Shown here: positions 35,149 to 48,368 of the stretch, piece by piece
Layout: the number at the start of each line of letters is the position of its first letter
Position numbering within the stretch: position 1 is the stretch's first letter
NCBI RefSeq assembly: GCF_033958435.1
Contig: NC_134138.1
Span: 178,978,798-179,042,797, forward strand
DNA: 64,000 bases
Origin: Carettochelys insculpta
Lineage: Eukaryota > Chordata > Testudines > Carettochelyidae
Reading direction: 5' to 3'
Made by a program: the position numbers and the translations under genes
Notes under the pieces: generated by a model
What the model saw: the letters and a program-made list of their open reading frames with translations, nothing else
Databases searched by the model: none
What the model was told of the DNA's origin: nothing

Positions 35149-35165
35149 TCCCAGCCATCTTGTAT

Positions 35166-36530
35166 GTTCAGCCATCATAAGTGGAAACAAAAACTGGAGT
35201 CAGGAGAATTCTGCCTTGATGTAGGCAAAATGAAAAGTCACAGCTAAAAGCATCACTATGAGAGAGAGAGAGATAGTGAAATAGATTGATTCAAAGTCAT
35301 GAGAATGTGTAGAGAATGGACAGATAGCTTTGACTTTCTGCAACTTCTTCCTGAAGAATAAATTTTGCTGTGGTAGATCTCTTTATGCTTTGTTAATGGA
35401 ATACAAACAGATATTAAGAAGTTTTCACTGACTCAAAAATGACACAAGTTAATGAGTAGGCTCTCTTAGGCATGTGAACCCCTGTAGAGAGAAAATGATT
35501 GGTTTTGCATGGACATTCTTTGAGTGAAATAACTGATTAAAATAAAGTATTAATAAGTAGAACACATTTCACTATATAAATGAGGGCCCAGAAACAAGCT
35601 CATTGGAACAACAGTTCACAACCTAAACTGCTTGGATTTTTAACCCCTGCACAACTTGAACCCCAAATGAGATTGGATCCCATATGGCCACTGGAAGACA
35701 TCCATCTTCTTTACTGAGAATGATTAGCATTAGATACTTGGTGTGTGTATTCTGCTGATGAACTGTTGATTGCTGAAGAATATTTGCTGCATGATAAAAG
35801 CTCATTTACTGAAACAAGGTCCTGTTAACCCACAGAGAAGGTAACACGTGCAATACAGCTTAATGCAATCCTTGAGGAAAGTTACCCTGGAATTTCCTCC
35901 TGGTTTCCAAATCACCATAATGTTGGAGAGAAAGAAAAGCTTGTCAGCTTGCAGGAGTAGTAGAGGGAATAAATGGCCTGTTCTGATCCACAATCACCAG
36001 CAGAATATCCTCCCCCATGACAGAGTATATTGTTGCAGGGATTGCAATCTCAAGCATCTCCTGGAAACCAGCAACCTGTGTGCACAATACAGCTGGCCAG
36101 CTGAGAAGCATCTAGTGCAGAGCTCCTCCGGGTAACAAAGACAAACTAAAGGTAATTTTTTGTCTTTAGTGCTGTAGGAGTTTAAGGAAATCCACAGAAA
36201 GCACTACTGGTGTTTCAGATCAAGCTTAGGTATTTTACTCACTTATGAAGGCAACAATCATTGGTTTAGAAAATACAGTTGTGAAGATAACTGCTCTGTT
36301 TGGTTTTCTTCTCTTTATTGTGCTAGTTAGAATCCAAATAAATTCAAGTTACTTAAAAAAATCTACAACAATAAATGCAAGCCTTGGACTTCAGCCAGAT
36401 AAGATACTATATCGTTGTGACAGATCCAGCTTTACAAGCCTGTCATTGATCCTGAAGTGGTGAACATTCTCCTCTGCACTCAAAGCATCTTCTAATCCCT
36501 TTACTATAAATTCCTTGCATGTGTATTAAG
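35166..36530. other. Unassigned sequence
   Basis: A short (GA)n tract lies at 35,262-35,273. A small inverted repeat (GACAAACTAAAGG with TTTTGTCTTTAGT) lies at 36,139-36,170. Otherwise nothing. Confidence 0.4.
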
Positions 36531-36539
36531 CTTTTCATA

Positions 36540-36660
36540 TTGGCATCTCTGAGCACGTAATGAATGTTAAGTCACTCACAACTCTGTATTATATGCATTT
36601 TATGGATGGCTAAACTGAAATGAGATGAAATTGAAAATCACTTTCCCTCCTCGGTTGTAT
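36540..36660 (-). repeat. MIR/L2-like fragment (minus strand)
   Basis: TTTTATGGATGGCTAAACTGA followed by AATCACTTTCCC resembles the reverse complement of the MIR core (CAGTTTCC..CATCTGTAAAATGG). It is an old, diverged fragment. Confidence 0.4.
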
Positions 36661-37139
36661 TCACTTTGCCATATTTAAATAAAGGCCAAATTACAGATTT
36701 TGACTACAACTGTGACATCATGCAATTCTATTTCATAATGCTCTAGGCATTTGTGTAATATTTATAATTCACAAAAGTAATCCCGTCTACAAAGGTCAGA
36801 TCATATAAGTCAACCTACAAAATATGTATACACATCACACACACATTCTTCATCCTGCAGTCCCCTATCACCATACCTCACTGAAAGCAAAAGAACATTG
36901 CAGTATGCTCTGAAATTCAACACATTTGGGTTCTGCTATAACGCATCTCAGAATATCACACCAATATTATCCCTGATCACATCTGAAAAAAATATAGAAA
37001 ATCTTACTAAAAGAAACATCCCAGCTGTAGAAATTATTAAATGTGAATCTACATAACACTCAACGTGGGGATTCTGGTGACAAGTCACTGACTCTTCTAA
37101 TAAGCGGAACATAGTCATGTCTAATAGGTAAATCATTGG

Positions 37140-37275
37140 GTGGGGAAAGGGCAAGCTGGGTTATAAATTTTCTTTGCCACGGAGTAGTTGAATGATATCA
37201 GCTTTGTGCCTCAGTTTCATCATCAGTAAAAGCTTTAACACAACTTTACAAAGCACACAGAGACCTTGTGATGGG
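37140..37275 (+). repeat. MIR-type SINE fragment
   Basis: TGTGCCTCAGTTTCATCATC followed by AGTAAAA and, further on, TTTACAAAGC match the MIR 3' core (CTCAGTTTCCTCATCTGTAAAA). Ancient fragment. Just downstream, AAGCCATATGTAT recurs at about 37,290 and 37,327 around an AT-rich inverted repeat. Confidence 0.5.
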
Positions 37276-37341
37276 GGAGAAATATTAAGCCATATGTATA
37301 TGTACAATTATTACATATACATATTAAGCCATATGTATTAG

Positions 37342-37990
37342 TCAATACACACGAATAATACAGAATTTTAATATTATGTTATATTGCATCTACTTGAGAT
37401 GCATTTGATCACATACAACTTTAGCTTGATAAAGTGTAGGCGGATTGTTTGTATTCAGTGTATTTCTGTATGTAAATTTTTACTTCAGTTAAGTGTAGAG
37501 ATACACATCTAAGTGTATCCATTAAACAGTTTGTTAATTTTAAGTATGACTATAACATTTTCTATGAACACAGCAAGTGTTTATCAATTCACTATCAAGT
37601 GTTCACCTGCAAAAAAGAGGGAATAACTACAATTTGGTACAGGACTTATCTTAACATTGGCTACATGCTCCTGTGGGCAATCACTGTGGGTTATCTTTCA
37701 ATGGGACCAACCTCTATTCGAATTAAACAAACATTATGCACAGGAAATGAACCACCAGTCATAATGTCTTGGTCATTTATAGTAGCTAATGGATGGCTAG
37801 AATTCTAGGACCCTCATTGTACATTAAATTAAGTCTCGGAGCAAAACAGCATTCAGAGCTATAACTACAAGAGTCTGCTTGTCTTAGAACAGAGAAACAA
37901 CAATGGCAGGACTAAAACCTCTGCCAGATAATGAGAAAAAACATAGGGCATGGAAATAAAATAGGTATGAAAATTATGATGAATTAATGG
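37342..37990. other. Unassigned AT-rich sequence
   Basis: No feature recognised. Confidence 0.4.
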
Positions 37991-37991
37991 C

Positions 37992-38715
37992 TGTAAAGGA
38001 TTAAACCCAGAGAGAGTGGGTTCTCTGGCAAGCAGCCAGGTGAGCCTGTAAGGAGAGAGAGGGGGAGATTTTTTTTTTAATCATCATTTGAAGCAGTTGC
38101 CTGCTGAGGAGACTCTCTTTTGTGTGGCTGGAGGAGAAAGAGAGAGAGAGAGAGAGATGTTTAAGTCTGAGAAGACTTAAGGACTTCAGTAAATATCCAG
38201 GCCGCAAGGAGTGTTATGGCCATACAGATACATAAGTAGAAAGGAAATGTTTAGTAAGACACCATATTTTTTTTTAATTTTATTTGTTTATTTTGGGTTT
38301 GGTGCAGGACTTCTTATGCTGGCTGATGTAAATTTTTTGTTTTGCTAATAAATCATTTTTAAAGGCAGTGATTTCATTCCTGTGTCCTAGAGAAGGGACT
38401 GCGTATACACAGGTCTAAGACTGAAAGGTCATATATCAGATTGCAGCTTAATTTCTTCCTCTTTGTTTTCAAGATCTCACCTAAGGGAGGGTTAAGAACT
38501 TGGTGTTAACCAACAGGGAGCCTTTCCCAATGTGTCTGCCTGGATTTTAAAGGTGGGTTCCCTGTCTTGGGTGGTGGCAGCTACATCCCAGGGTCAGGCA
38601 ACCTGTGCCCTTGGGAAGCTTTTAAGCAGCAGCCTATAGAGATAAGGTATTTTTAAGGTCTTGTCATACCACACATTCTGCACTTGCAGTGCCAGAGTGG
38701 GGATCAGCCCTGATA
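37992..38715 (+). mobile_element. Probable solo LTR, about 724 bp
   Basis: It starts TGTAAAGGATTAAACCCAGA and ends near CAGAGTGGGGATCAGCCCTG, terminal blocks I recall from a common reptile LTR family (TGTAAAGGGTTAA...GAGTGGGG...CCTGACA). A polyadenylation signal AATAAA is at 38,347-38,352. A (GA)n tract lies at 38,138-38,157. I see no convincing target duplication, and the 3' CA terminus is mutated, so boundaries are approximate. Confidence 0.5.
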
Positions 38716-39244
38716 AAAATATTCTAAGTCAGAGCACTCATAGCAGATAACAACCATGTTAGTGTGCATTAGGAAAAACTAACAGCACTGAGGCCGACCG
38801 AAGGGCAGGGGGGAAGGGGGCAATTGCCCCGGGTACCTTGAGTTGCTTTGGTAGTATTGCTGCATGTTGCTTTGGGGGAGGGGGACTGCGGAAGAGAGGC
38901 AGCACCATGGTCATGGCAGTACTGAAGGCCAAAAGCCCTCAGCCCTGCCCTTCCACTGGTTAGAGCCAAGACTCTCCTTCCTCCTACCTAACCGCCCCCC
39001 CCCACATTGCCCCAGGGCTCACAGCACCGCTCAGCACGACTGACAGCATCTGATACACATTGATCTGAACGTCTCTTGTATTTTGCAAGGGCAGGAAGCT
39101 GAGCCAGTTAGTGACAAATGACCTTGATATAAAGTTTAAAAATAAAACCTTATGTGCTCTGAAAAGAACTAATTTGGGCATGCTACATTTTAAACTATCG
39201 CTCTAAAGAGGGGAACAAACCAGCTTCTTTTTACAAATGGACAC
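38716..39244. other. Unassigned sequence with G-rich repeat-like block
   Basis: Around 38,795-38,890, GGGGGCAATTGCCCCGGG is a local palindrome seen in dispersed reptile repeats. No family is assigned, and no exon is seen. Confidence 0.4.
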
Positions 39245-39247
39245 ATT

Positions 39248-39663
39248 GGCTACATCTACACAGGCAACTTCTGTCAACAGAGAAACCCTGGAAGAACGTC
39301 TGTCAACAGATCACATCTACACACAAAAGCAGATTGAAAGAGCAATCTGTTCTGTCAACAGACAGCAGCCAGACTGTCCTGCCCTCTCTCAACAGAATGG
39401 CTAACCAGAAGCTCTGAAAAAAGGGCTGCCCAGGGAACCAAAAGCCCTTTCTGTCAACAGAAGTCTCTATACAGGCACTCTGCCGACAAAACACTGTCAA
39501 CTGAAGCACTATACTTGACTGGGGAGAGGTATAATGCTGCCATCTGAATAGCTGAGTTTTGTTGACAAATTCTCAACAGACCACTTTAACCATGTAGACA
39601 CTTGGCAAGTTCTGTCGACAAAGCCCAGTTTCACTGACAGAAGCTGCCTGTGTAGACACTGCC
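39248..39663. mobile_element. GTCGACA/GTCAACAGA-rich MITE, full copy
   Basis: A 416-bp element with ends GGCTACATCTACACAGGCAA and the complement of GGCAGTGTCTACACAGGCAG. The terminal repeats extend through CTTCTGTC. Flanks are ATT and CTT, so only a partial 3-bp duplication remains. The interior is rich in TGTCAACAGA/TCTGTCGACA motifs on both strands. The partial copy at 25,625-25,981 is the same family. Confidence 0.7.
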
Positions 39664-39826
39664 CTTATACAACCTTGAAATAAGGCTTTCACATTAATGT
39701 GCTTTTTTATAATACATTTATAAGAAGGCAGTGAATAAATATAAAGATGGAAAGATTTTAGCATTTCTGATGAGAAGGTCAGCAAGGTTAACAGTTGTGG
39801 AGGTGGTCTTTAATAATCATTTGCTA

Positions 39827-40148
39827 CTGGTTGAACCTCTCTACCCTGGCACTCTTGGGACCTGACTGGTGCTGAACACAAAGAATTTACATTCAAGGTA
39901 GGTCAGTGTTGTCCAGCAGAATTATAAATATTTCCAGTTTATTGGTCTCTTAGAAAACATTTAGGGGTAAATTACAGCTAAACAACAGCACCGAACACTG
40001 AGCCATGATTGGTGGCTATAAACAAACTTTAAGGGACTGTGGGAAACTATGCCACGCCCATGATAAGTGGCAATCCACCCAATTAAAATAAAGCCAGATT
40101 ATGGATGTTGCCAGACGAGAGTGTGCTGCATTAGAGAATTTCAATCTG
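39827..40148. mobile_element. Tc1/mariner (Tigger-like) MITE, copy 3
   Basis: A 322-bp copy in the same orientation as 519-851. It begins CTGGTTGAACCTCTCTACCC and ends GAGAATTTCAATCTG, flanked by TA (39,825-39,826 and 40,149-40,150). It shares AAACATTTAGGGGTAAATTA and GGTGGCTATAAACAAACTTT. Non-coding. Confidence 0.75.
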
Positions 40149-40150
40149 TA

Positions 40151-43100
40151 AATTGCTGATCAGAGCCATTGTACTCAGTGTTGTGCATGTCGCCTACGCA
40201 CAGACACTGGACTCAACACACACAATTTTTAACCTCAGAAGTAACTCCTTTTTAAGTGCAAGTTTTTGTCTAGCGTCTAATATAACAGCAAAACAAGAAA
40301 GAAGCTGTTCTCTTATGTGTTGCTTTTGAACAAATACTAAGCAAAACACCTTGCTAGATATATGCCACAGTCTTTTGTGCGCTGAACACAATATAGTCAG
40401 AGCTGTCATTATTGAAGGAATGCACTTTGAAATCTGTAGCTTTTACTTTAAAATAAGATCATTTCATTTCTTTGGTCAATAATAATGTTTGCATTCAAGA
40501 TTTTTACACATGCCCCCTAGTGTCTATTTTCATAACATACAACTATTTGGAGCTTTAAATCAAGTTAAGGAGAGACTATGTTCAGCACCTAATATATCAG
40601 AGAGATGACTTCTGTGCTAAAGAACGTGCGTACACTATGTGGTATGGGAAATGTATTTTCATGAAAAATATGGGGCCAGATTTTGCTCTGATATTCTGCA
40701 TTTACTACCGCAACACCCTTTAAATCAGAATTGTGCTATTGTAAAAAAGCCATCAATGAGAGCATAATGTGGCTCCTTTGTCGCTTTGGGGTTTTTGATA
40801 TTTTGTGTGACTCCACTTGTTTAATTACTTTCCAAACTGACAAGATATAAAAAGGGGACATCTGGTCAAAATGCCTATTGCCAAGTGTTGTGCTCAGTTA
40901 GAACTGTGTCTATGCACAGCAACAGTACTGAAGCCAATGGAGTTGCGCCAGTTTTCCAGTTTGAAAAAATAAAATGGTGCAGAGAGGGGACAATTAATAA
41001 GGTGCTCATAGCAAATTTTTAACATATTTTTTTACATTAAGAGCCTCTTTCTCCTTTCTTTGACTCAAAAATAACTCTACAAATTACTTCTGATTCACAG
41101 TCATGTAAATGAGGGAAATCAGAGCAAATTAAATTTAAGCAGTTAGTTGTGAACACTGACTGTATACTTCATGCGGAATTTCTGCTCAGGCCAGTAAGAG
41201 TTACACATATGCAAGCAGTGACAGCCTTGGAACCCATGTCATAATTAGAGCTAACTTAATTTTAGGCCTTGTAGCATGTGTTATTTACATCCGTGCCAAT
41301 GCTGTGATCAGTGAAAGTAAGCAGAGAATTTTGCCATGGCAGTGATTTAAACCAGTGCAGGAGGGATGTACATCACTGCACAAGAGAGAAGGCAGTAGAA
41401 TTAGGCCATTCAAATTTGTAAATCCCCCCACTGTCACCACGATCACAACCATGCTTACAATAGAACTCAGGAGACTCTGAAAGCCTCCAATTTCCTTCCT
41501 TATCACAGCTTGATTCATGTCCATGGTCAATGTAACACAAATTGTGCATGTTTGGTTAAGAATGCTGTATACCAGTTTAAAGTGGAAGTTTCTGTATTAA
41601 GCCTGTAATAGCTTGTGCCAATTTTCCTCTTGATTTATAGTTATTTCCCTAACAAGTTATCTTTTTCGCATCCTTTCTGGCTACAGAATGAGATGTAACA
41701 GTAATCTTTGTGCAATGCCACTTGTAAACTCAATTTATGTAGCAGATTTGCATGTTAAGTGCTTTACTGGTAAGAGCAGCTCCCAAAGACAGCATGTTTA
41801 TGCCTCCATTTGTTTAAATTTGAATGCTAAAGTGGAGCCAAGTGAAAAAAACACAGATGATTTTATATCTTTTTGTAAATAAAATATGGATTGCTTATTT
41901 TAATTGTTGATTTGTGACACCTTCTTCTGTTAGGAAAGGCAGCTATTAGCCTCAGCATGAGGCCAGTATATTTGGTCATTTGCCAGTTGTGTTGCCTGCC
42001 CTAGAGTTTAAAATCTAGGCTACATATGCTTTGGAAGATCATAATTTCTAAGAGTGACTGCTTTCCCCAAAATTACGCCTGGCTATCCCAGGAGTCCGAT
42101 GAAATAAATGGCACACATTAGTCTCCTATAGCAATAAATTCTGCTTAGAATACGAGTTCCTCCTTGTAAAAGCAAAATGCATCAAATTTTTGTGACAAAA
42201 ACAGGTGCCTATGAAAACTGTGGATTTAACTAATTTTAATACATATTTTGGTGTTCATTTATTTAAGCATAAAGACAAATGTACTGTATATTTAGTCACA
42301 AAGCATATATAAAATTCACCAATTTTCACTGTTAGGCTAATGTCCAATATTATGGTGGAGAGATGTTGCCAATTCTCCTTGATGGCTCATTCATCTCATA
42401 ATATCTAGCATTTTCTCTGCAGCCCTATCTCCTGGAGTCCTGTAATTATTTAAGAAATAGTTTTTTTGAAGCATATTTCTACCGCAAATGGTGAAATAAA
42501 AAGCTTGAAAACAAGAACTTAAAAAGATCAAAGGCAAATCTTTTTTTTTTTTTTAAATTATAGATTATCAGATGTGGCAACGTGGAGCACTTAGCTTTAG
42601 TGAGGAATGAGGGCTCCATTGTAGTAAACACTGCGCAAACATGGACCTGAAAGCCAGTGACTGCAGCAAAAAGATTCCAGGATAATCCAGCTTTGGTTCC
42701 TTTGTGTCTCTGATATCCAGTGGGGTAAGCCAAAAGCAAAATTAAGCCTGGTTATCCAATGGCAGTTGTAGGCAGGAGACTATAGGCAGGTGTATTCAGC
42801 TCCCTGCTCCATTTCCCCCAGTCGTACGAGAATTGTGTACCCCAGCCTTTGACGTTTCATTAATTTATCTGGAAATATTTGAGTGGAAAGCATGTGTATT
42901 GCCGTTCAGTGTCACAATATGAAAACAGGAAAACTTATAACAAACAAACAGAAAAAAATCTGTACAAGCTCAAGAATAAGACAATTCGCTCTCCTTACAG
43001 CTTTGAGTTGAGGATTTCTTCTGCAAGTCTTCAGAAGGATTGCTAACTTTCTCCCAGGATATCTATTATCCTTGTGTGTATGCTATAATCCTGTTGAACT

Positions 43101-44114
43101 GTGTGCTTTTAAATTATCAGATGCTGAATATTCCATATTAGGGTTAAACATCTTCCAAATATGATGCACACTCTCCATTTGTATGTACATTGAGCAGTTA
43201 ATATTGATATCTAGGGCCATTCTAGATACTCCCACTGGGAGAACAGAGGGCAATTAGCACCACAGAGCTATTGCTTTAAGCTCTTTGCCAACACAGGCAA
43301 ACTTTCTTCATCAGTTAGAATAGCGCCATTTTAAAAGGTTTTATTTTCAGTGTTTTCAATTTCTTTTTAAAAAATGAAAGCTGAAGCTTTGGGAATAAAT
43401 TGAGCCCCTTGGGCTCTCCCCAACTAGTTCTTCATGCCGCCTTCAGAGGCCACAGTCTACATTGTACAAACATGGTTTGATGTTATAACTGTGGTGCATA
43501 CATCCTCCCAGAACTGAAAGAACCCAGACCTGGCATCCAGTGTTTGCTTTGAGGAAGCACAAACTGTTGCTTTTTCAACATCCAGTACTGGTTTTTTTAT
43601 TTTTTTTAAAGAATTTGTAACAGTAGCTTTCCATTTTGTAAACTGACAGATTTGTTATGAAACTTCCAAATGTCTGAAAGGAAAACCATCTTGAACTGAA
43701 CAAACAACATATTTTCTCTAAAATGTGTGCTTCCATTTTTTTTTTAAGTTTAAAGGCAAATCTATCAGGGTGGCCCCATTACACCATTAATTACAACCAT
43801 CCAGCTTTAAATGTCAGTCCTCATCTTTTCCACAGAAGCTTCAAGTAGTGGGTTCCACTCATGAAAGCTGGTGTGGTCTTTTGGAAGGGGGTGTTTTTCC
43901 ATCATTGTTCCTACAGACAATTATAGCACAGCACTGACAGCTCCAAAGGAAGATACTTTCAGTTCTTCTATGCTAGAAGAATGGAGGATGGGACATTTGA
44001 TCCATAATTACAATGAGATTAAAAAGAGACTGAAAAATAATGAATGGATTAGTACAGTATATTGAAGGTCTTTCACTGGCACCAACCACAGATTTCATTG
44101 TGTGAAAAACCCTT
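40151..44114. other. Unassigned unique sequence, about 4 kb
   Basis: No exon found. A T-run is at 42,541-42,554. A possible Penelope-tail scrap (GTGGGTTCCACTCATGAAAG) lies near 43,850 but is too short to call confidently. Confidence 0.45.
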
Positions 44115-44386
44115 GGGTTGTGTCTACCTTAGGGTGTTTACTGGTGCACAGCTGTGCTGATGCAGTGCACTGCTGTAAGGTCTCATGTACCCATTCTATG
44201 CCAGCAGGAGAGAGCTCTCCCATCTACATAATTAAACGACCCACAATGAGCAGTGCTAGTTATATGAGCGGGAGCAGCTCTCCCCCAGCATAGCACTTTG
44301 CACACTACCACTTATGCTGATGAAACGTATGGTGTTTTATACTGCAGCATATGTTTTGCTGGCATAAGTGGTAGTAGACATGATTG
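44115..44386. mobile_element. Probable GTGTCTAC-ended MITE
   Basis: The left block GGTTGTGTCTACCTTAGGG is matched by a right block GTGGTAGTAGACATGATTG. Subterminal sequence also pairs loosely (TGGCATAAGTGGTAG with CACTACCACTTATGC). Target duplications are not clear. Ends are similar to the GGC...TCTAC elements. Confidence 0.48.
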
Positions 44387-44955
44387 TATCCTTGTATGGA
44401 AATGTTTTCAATCATGAGAGAAGGACAGAAATAGACAGATTTCTCTTCCCATTTTTTCATGCTATACTGCCTTTATAATTGCAGCAACACACACGATTGA
44501 AAATGACCCTTTGCATTTAATGCAAAGTAGACTAGCATGCAGTATCTCTGGCATGCCTAAGTGTAGTCTAGTGATAGAATAATAAATGAGCTCTGAAAGG
44601 ACAGCTCACAGGAAGTGACATTGCTGCAATTCAGAAGGGTTCATTTTCATTTCTATTGCCAGTTAAGAGTTTACTGTGTGGCAATTCAGCCAGCCCCACT
44701 CCAGGAAGTGTACAAGGACCATTAAAAGGTCAACCAGGGGTAGGAAGCTGAAGGCACTGAGAGACCCATGAAATAATTCTATGAAGCGGACATTGACAGA
44801 GCTGTCCTATATAAATCTGTAATGCAGCAGCTTGCAGCAAACCGACTGGCCTTTTGGTCCCTGCAGCTGTGCACTGAAAATTCTGTAACTTACTTTAACC
44901 TACACCTAATTCAAACGCACTTTTAGTGTGGGGTAGCAGGATCCACTATTATACA
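44387..44955. other. Unassigned sequence
   Basis: No feature recognised. Confidence 0.4.
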
Positions 44956-45200
44956 CAGGTTGCACCCCCTGGTTTTGTATGGTCAGGACCTGACAGGTTC
45001 TCAATGACAGAATTTGCCAGATCAGGTGAGGACCAGGGTTACAGCACCAGCCCTGCCCAGCCCACACACGCTGCAGGAGAGCCCTGGTCAGACTGCTGGC
45101 CAATGCTCTGACCCTCGCCCCAGCCCTGCAGCGGCAGGTCCTGCAGCATCCGTGGTCCGTGTTGCCAGATGACAGAGTACCAGATTTAAAAGGTACTCCA
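44956..45200. mobile_element. Short Tigger-like element (CAGGTTGCACC family)
   Basis: The left end CAGGTTGCACCCCCTGGTTT and internal CAGGACCTGACAGGTTCTCA and AATTTGCCAGATCAGG match the 519-851 and 28,290-28,956 group. The right end near AGTACCAGATTTAAAAGGTA is decayed, so the end coordinate is approximate. Confidence 0.5.
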
Positions 45201-46044
45201 CCACAACTTATCATGCATAAACTGTCATTATAGTCAGGCCCACTTCTCTACATGGCTACTTTAAACGCTTCATAGAATATTCTTTTACGTTACCCATGGA
45301 AGGAAATGTCTTGCAATTCGCTGGGAAATACTAGCTGGTTATCTCAAGGAACCTGGTGCAAACCTAAGTAGGAAGAGGACTGTTTTGTCAGTGAAATCTT
45401 TCTGAACTTCCCCCATTAACTCATTTCACTGGGCAAACAAACTTCATCAATATTGCTTCAGTTTATTATTCAGCTGAAAGGCACATCTGGATATATGGCA
45501 GCTTTTAAAAAAACAGCTCTTCTGGAGTACTGCCTGATGTTTGTGCAAAACCCTGATATACTTTCCAGTATGTTACACATCATTTTTTTTTCTAGAAAGA
45601 ACTTGTTTTTCTGAAAGAACTCCAGACTTCCAGTGAGAATTAGCAGAGTGACAGGTCATGGGATATAACAGGGCTCACCAAGATCAATGGTTTCATCATA
45701 GTTTCTATAAATTATCTGGCAATGCCCTTGAAGAACATTTCCTTCGTAGACGCAGGAACAAAACACCCAGGGTGCTACACATACAGTAACAGGAGTGGGA
45801 TGAAGCCCAAAACAAGAGAGTTTTCTCGACTACTTGCTGATTAATGATCAGACGTTGCTGACCAATTTTTGTCTCATTTAAAGAGTTTTCAAGTAAAACA
45901 GAAGGACTGGCTACAATTGATGCAGAAGGCAATTATTTTTTAGTACTTTTAAGTGGACATTTGACCAATTTCCTCTGGCAACTGTGCCTTACCCCTTCCC
46001 TCAGGGCTTAGTAATGTGGCTTATTGCGCAATCCATACCAGTCC
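45201..46044. other. Unassigned sequence
   Basis: No recognised repeat or exon. Confidence 0.4.
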
Positions 46045-46052
46045 GTTTTAAA

Positions 46053-46442
46053 CAAGGTGACCGTCTGTCCCATATTGGGTGGGACGGTCCCATATTTGGG
46101 ATGCCATAAAGGCCTCCCGACTTATTTTTTTAAAAGGGACATATTGTCTGGTATTTGAGCCCTCCCCCTGCTGCACCTTTTGTGCCAGCAGCTGAGCCTG
46201 CACAGCTGCTGGCAGAAGTCACTTCCCTGAGCCTCCATGAAGTGTGGGGAAGTGTGAGCAGCTACAGCTTCCCCAGGGATCCAAGGCAGGGCCGGGGCTA
46301 CAGCTTCCCTGGGGCTCTCGGGGAACACTGGCTGCTGCCACCTCCTTCCTGGCTCCCTGCTGCTTGACAGAGCTGGGAGGAGCTGCCCCTCCCCCCATAT
46401 CTCCCTGTCCCATATTTGGGACAAGAAGATATGGTCACCCTA
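46053..46442. mobile_element. hAT MITE, AGGTGACC ends, copy 1 (390 bp)
   Basis: Ends CAAGGTGACCGTCTGTCCCA and GATATGGTCACCCTA are flanked by a perfect 8-bp duplication GTTTTAAA (46,045-46,052 and 46,443-46,450). An 8-bp target is the hAT hallmark. Subterminal CCCATATTTGGGA recurs at both ends. The GC-rich middle creates 60-100-codon spurious frames. Confidence 0.85.
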
Positions 46443-46450
46443 GTTTTAAA

Positions 46451-48368
46451 AGGCAAGTGTATTTTTCACACATTTCCTTTTAAAGATATTTTAATAGTTA
46501 AAGCGAAATATTTTGGAAATTTACATAGTTTGCATCATGAAACAAATTCCAAATTTTGAAGAATTAGTGCTGTACCTTATCTGTGATTATTTTGTTCTCA
46601 TTACTTGTAAAGATTAAAAAAGCCATCCAGAAGTGATTGAGTGTTATTAGAGTTTAATAGAAAAAACATCAATTTCATAGATGTTTCATAGATCAATTTA
46701 ATAGAATAGAATCCACTGTTATTAGACTTTAATAGAAAAAACATCAATTTCATTTCAATGGCTTAATTAAAATACCCTAAATGGCACAGACTCTGATGCT
46801 GCACCCCAAAATCAATGGGTATTTGGCCATTGACTTCAATTGCTGCAGCACAGAGCCATTAAGTTTGGCCTATTCAGGTAATAGGTTTGTTTACTATCCA
46901 CCTACGACATGCACTGATCCAATACAAATGTCTGTGTCTTTGTATATGAACAAAATAATCACTGTTTGATGCAATTCTGCATCTTCACTTTTCAATCATT
47001 GCCACAAGCTGAAACTACTGTGATATCTCGAGAATATCCCCCACTAAAGATCATCTGATAACTATGAGCTATTGCAAGACTAGCAGGGTAAGTAAGCTGT
47101 AGTTAAATGATATGAGAAAACAAATATCATTATAATGCTGCCTTCAAAATCAAAATTATTTGAACAATTTCAATGGCATTCATATTATTTTTTCTTAGAG
47201 ATTTCCTGTCAGTGCTGTTCAATAGACAGACTTCATGGAGTAGAGTAGAATTTTAAACAGAAAAAAACTCAGTAAACTACTCAAGCATCGAGGGCTACCG
47301 TGCTCAATGGCCCACAAAAAATGGAGAGGGATGCTCAACACTCACAAGGGTGGATTCATCTTTTGTGGACCATGGTGCCTGGATCGTTGCACTGTCCCTC
47401 ACTCTGCCCTGCAGCTTTGTCCCTGCACAGCCATCCTGTTTTTAAAGAGACCAAGTTTTGGCACACTTAACTGCTCTTAAGCATACAAATAAATCTAATT
47501 CTATTAGATACACATAGTGGAAGTTTTAAAGTCACAGCTATTAGAAGAGAGTCCAGGTATTCATACAAGCTACTTCACTTTATTAATGTATAAGCTATGA
47601 GAAACTACCATATATTTAAAGTGATTATATGAACACTGGATCTGGAGCAAAACCTTGATTTCTGCTAACTGTCTGCATTCTTGCTATGAAGAAACATTAA
47701 CTATGATTATTTTCAGAATAGAAGAGCTTTCTTTTTTGGTGGAAACTATCCTCTCTTTTTGATAACACTAGCCAGTAAAATATAAATTTAGTACAACTCA
47801 CACAACATTTTGAGCCAACTTTGTCCTGTATGATTACTATAGATGCAGGACAGTGGAAGATTGCAACTAGTATACTGAGATGTACCAGATGCTTTAGGGC
47901 TGGGGATTAGTCATCAATTTTGTATCTTTAAATACTATATTCATCTGTATGAGTTGGAGATTTAATTCTGGCTCCATTGAGGAGATTTAGCAATCTTCCC
48001 TTAGGAAGTAAAATAAGTGGGTAGGGGGGTAGGGGAGCAGGAGAGATAGACTGCAGATCCAAGAACAGATAAATTATTGCAAATTATGACAAATCTGCAA
48101 ATGAAGAGGACAAAATCCTGCACAAGTGTTTGAAGGACTGGAAGCCAGCAACTCTTGCTGCTCCTCCCATGGAAGGGAGGGTCACAGGGGAAGTTTGGCA
48201 TTGTACTACATAACATACTCAGGAGACATCAAACAATCTCTGCTTTCTCTCTTCTACCCTGCACCACATAATTGTACACAGTTCAGTTTTATTTGCTTCT
48301 TCAATATCTGTGTGGGGAAAGGAGAATTCAACAGGGCAAATGTTGAGAACATTGATTAATTGGCCTTA
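46451..48368. other. Unassigned sequence, about 1.9 kb
   Basis: A 36-37-bp direct repeat (TGTTATTAGAGTTTAATAGA plus AAAAACATCAATTTCAT) occurs at 46,642 and again at 46,717. Otherwise I see no exon or known family. Confidence 0.45.

Noticed and set aside
43838..43870. Penelope tail scrap (GTGGGTTCCACTCATGAAAG)
   Set aside because: It is suggestive, but at about 30 bp and diverged it is too short to annotate.
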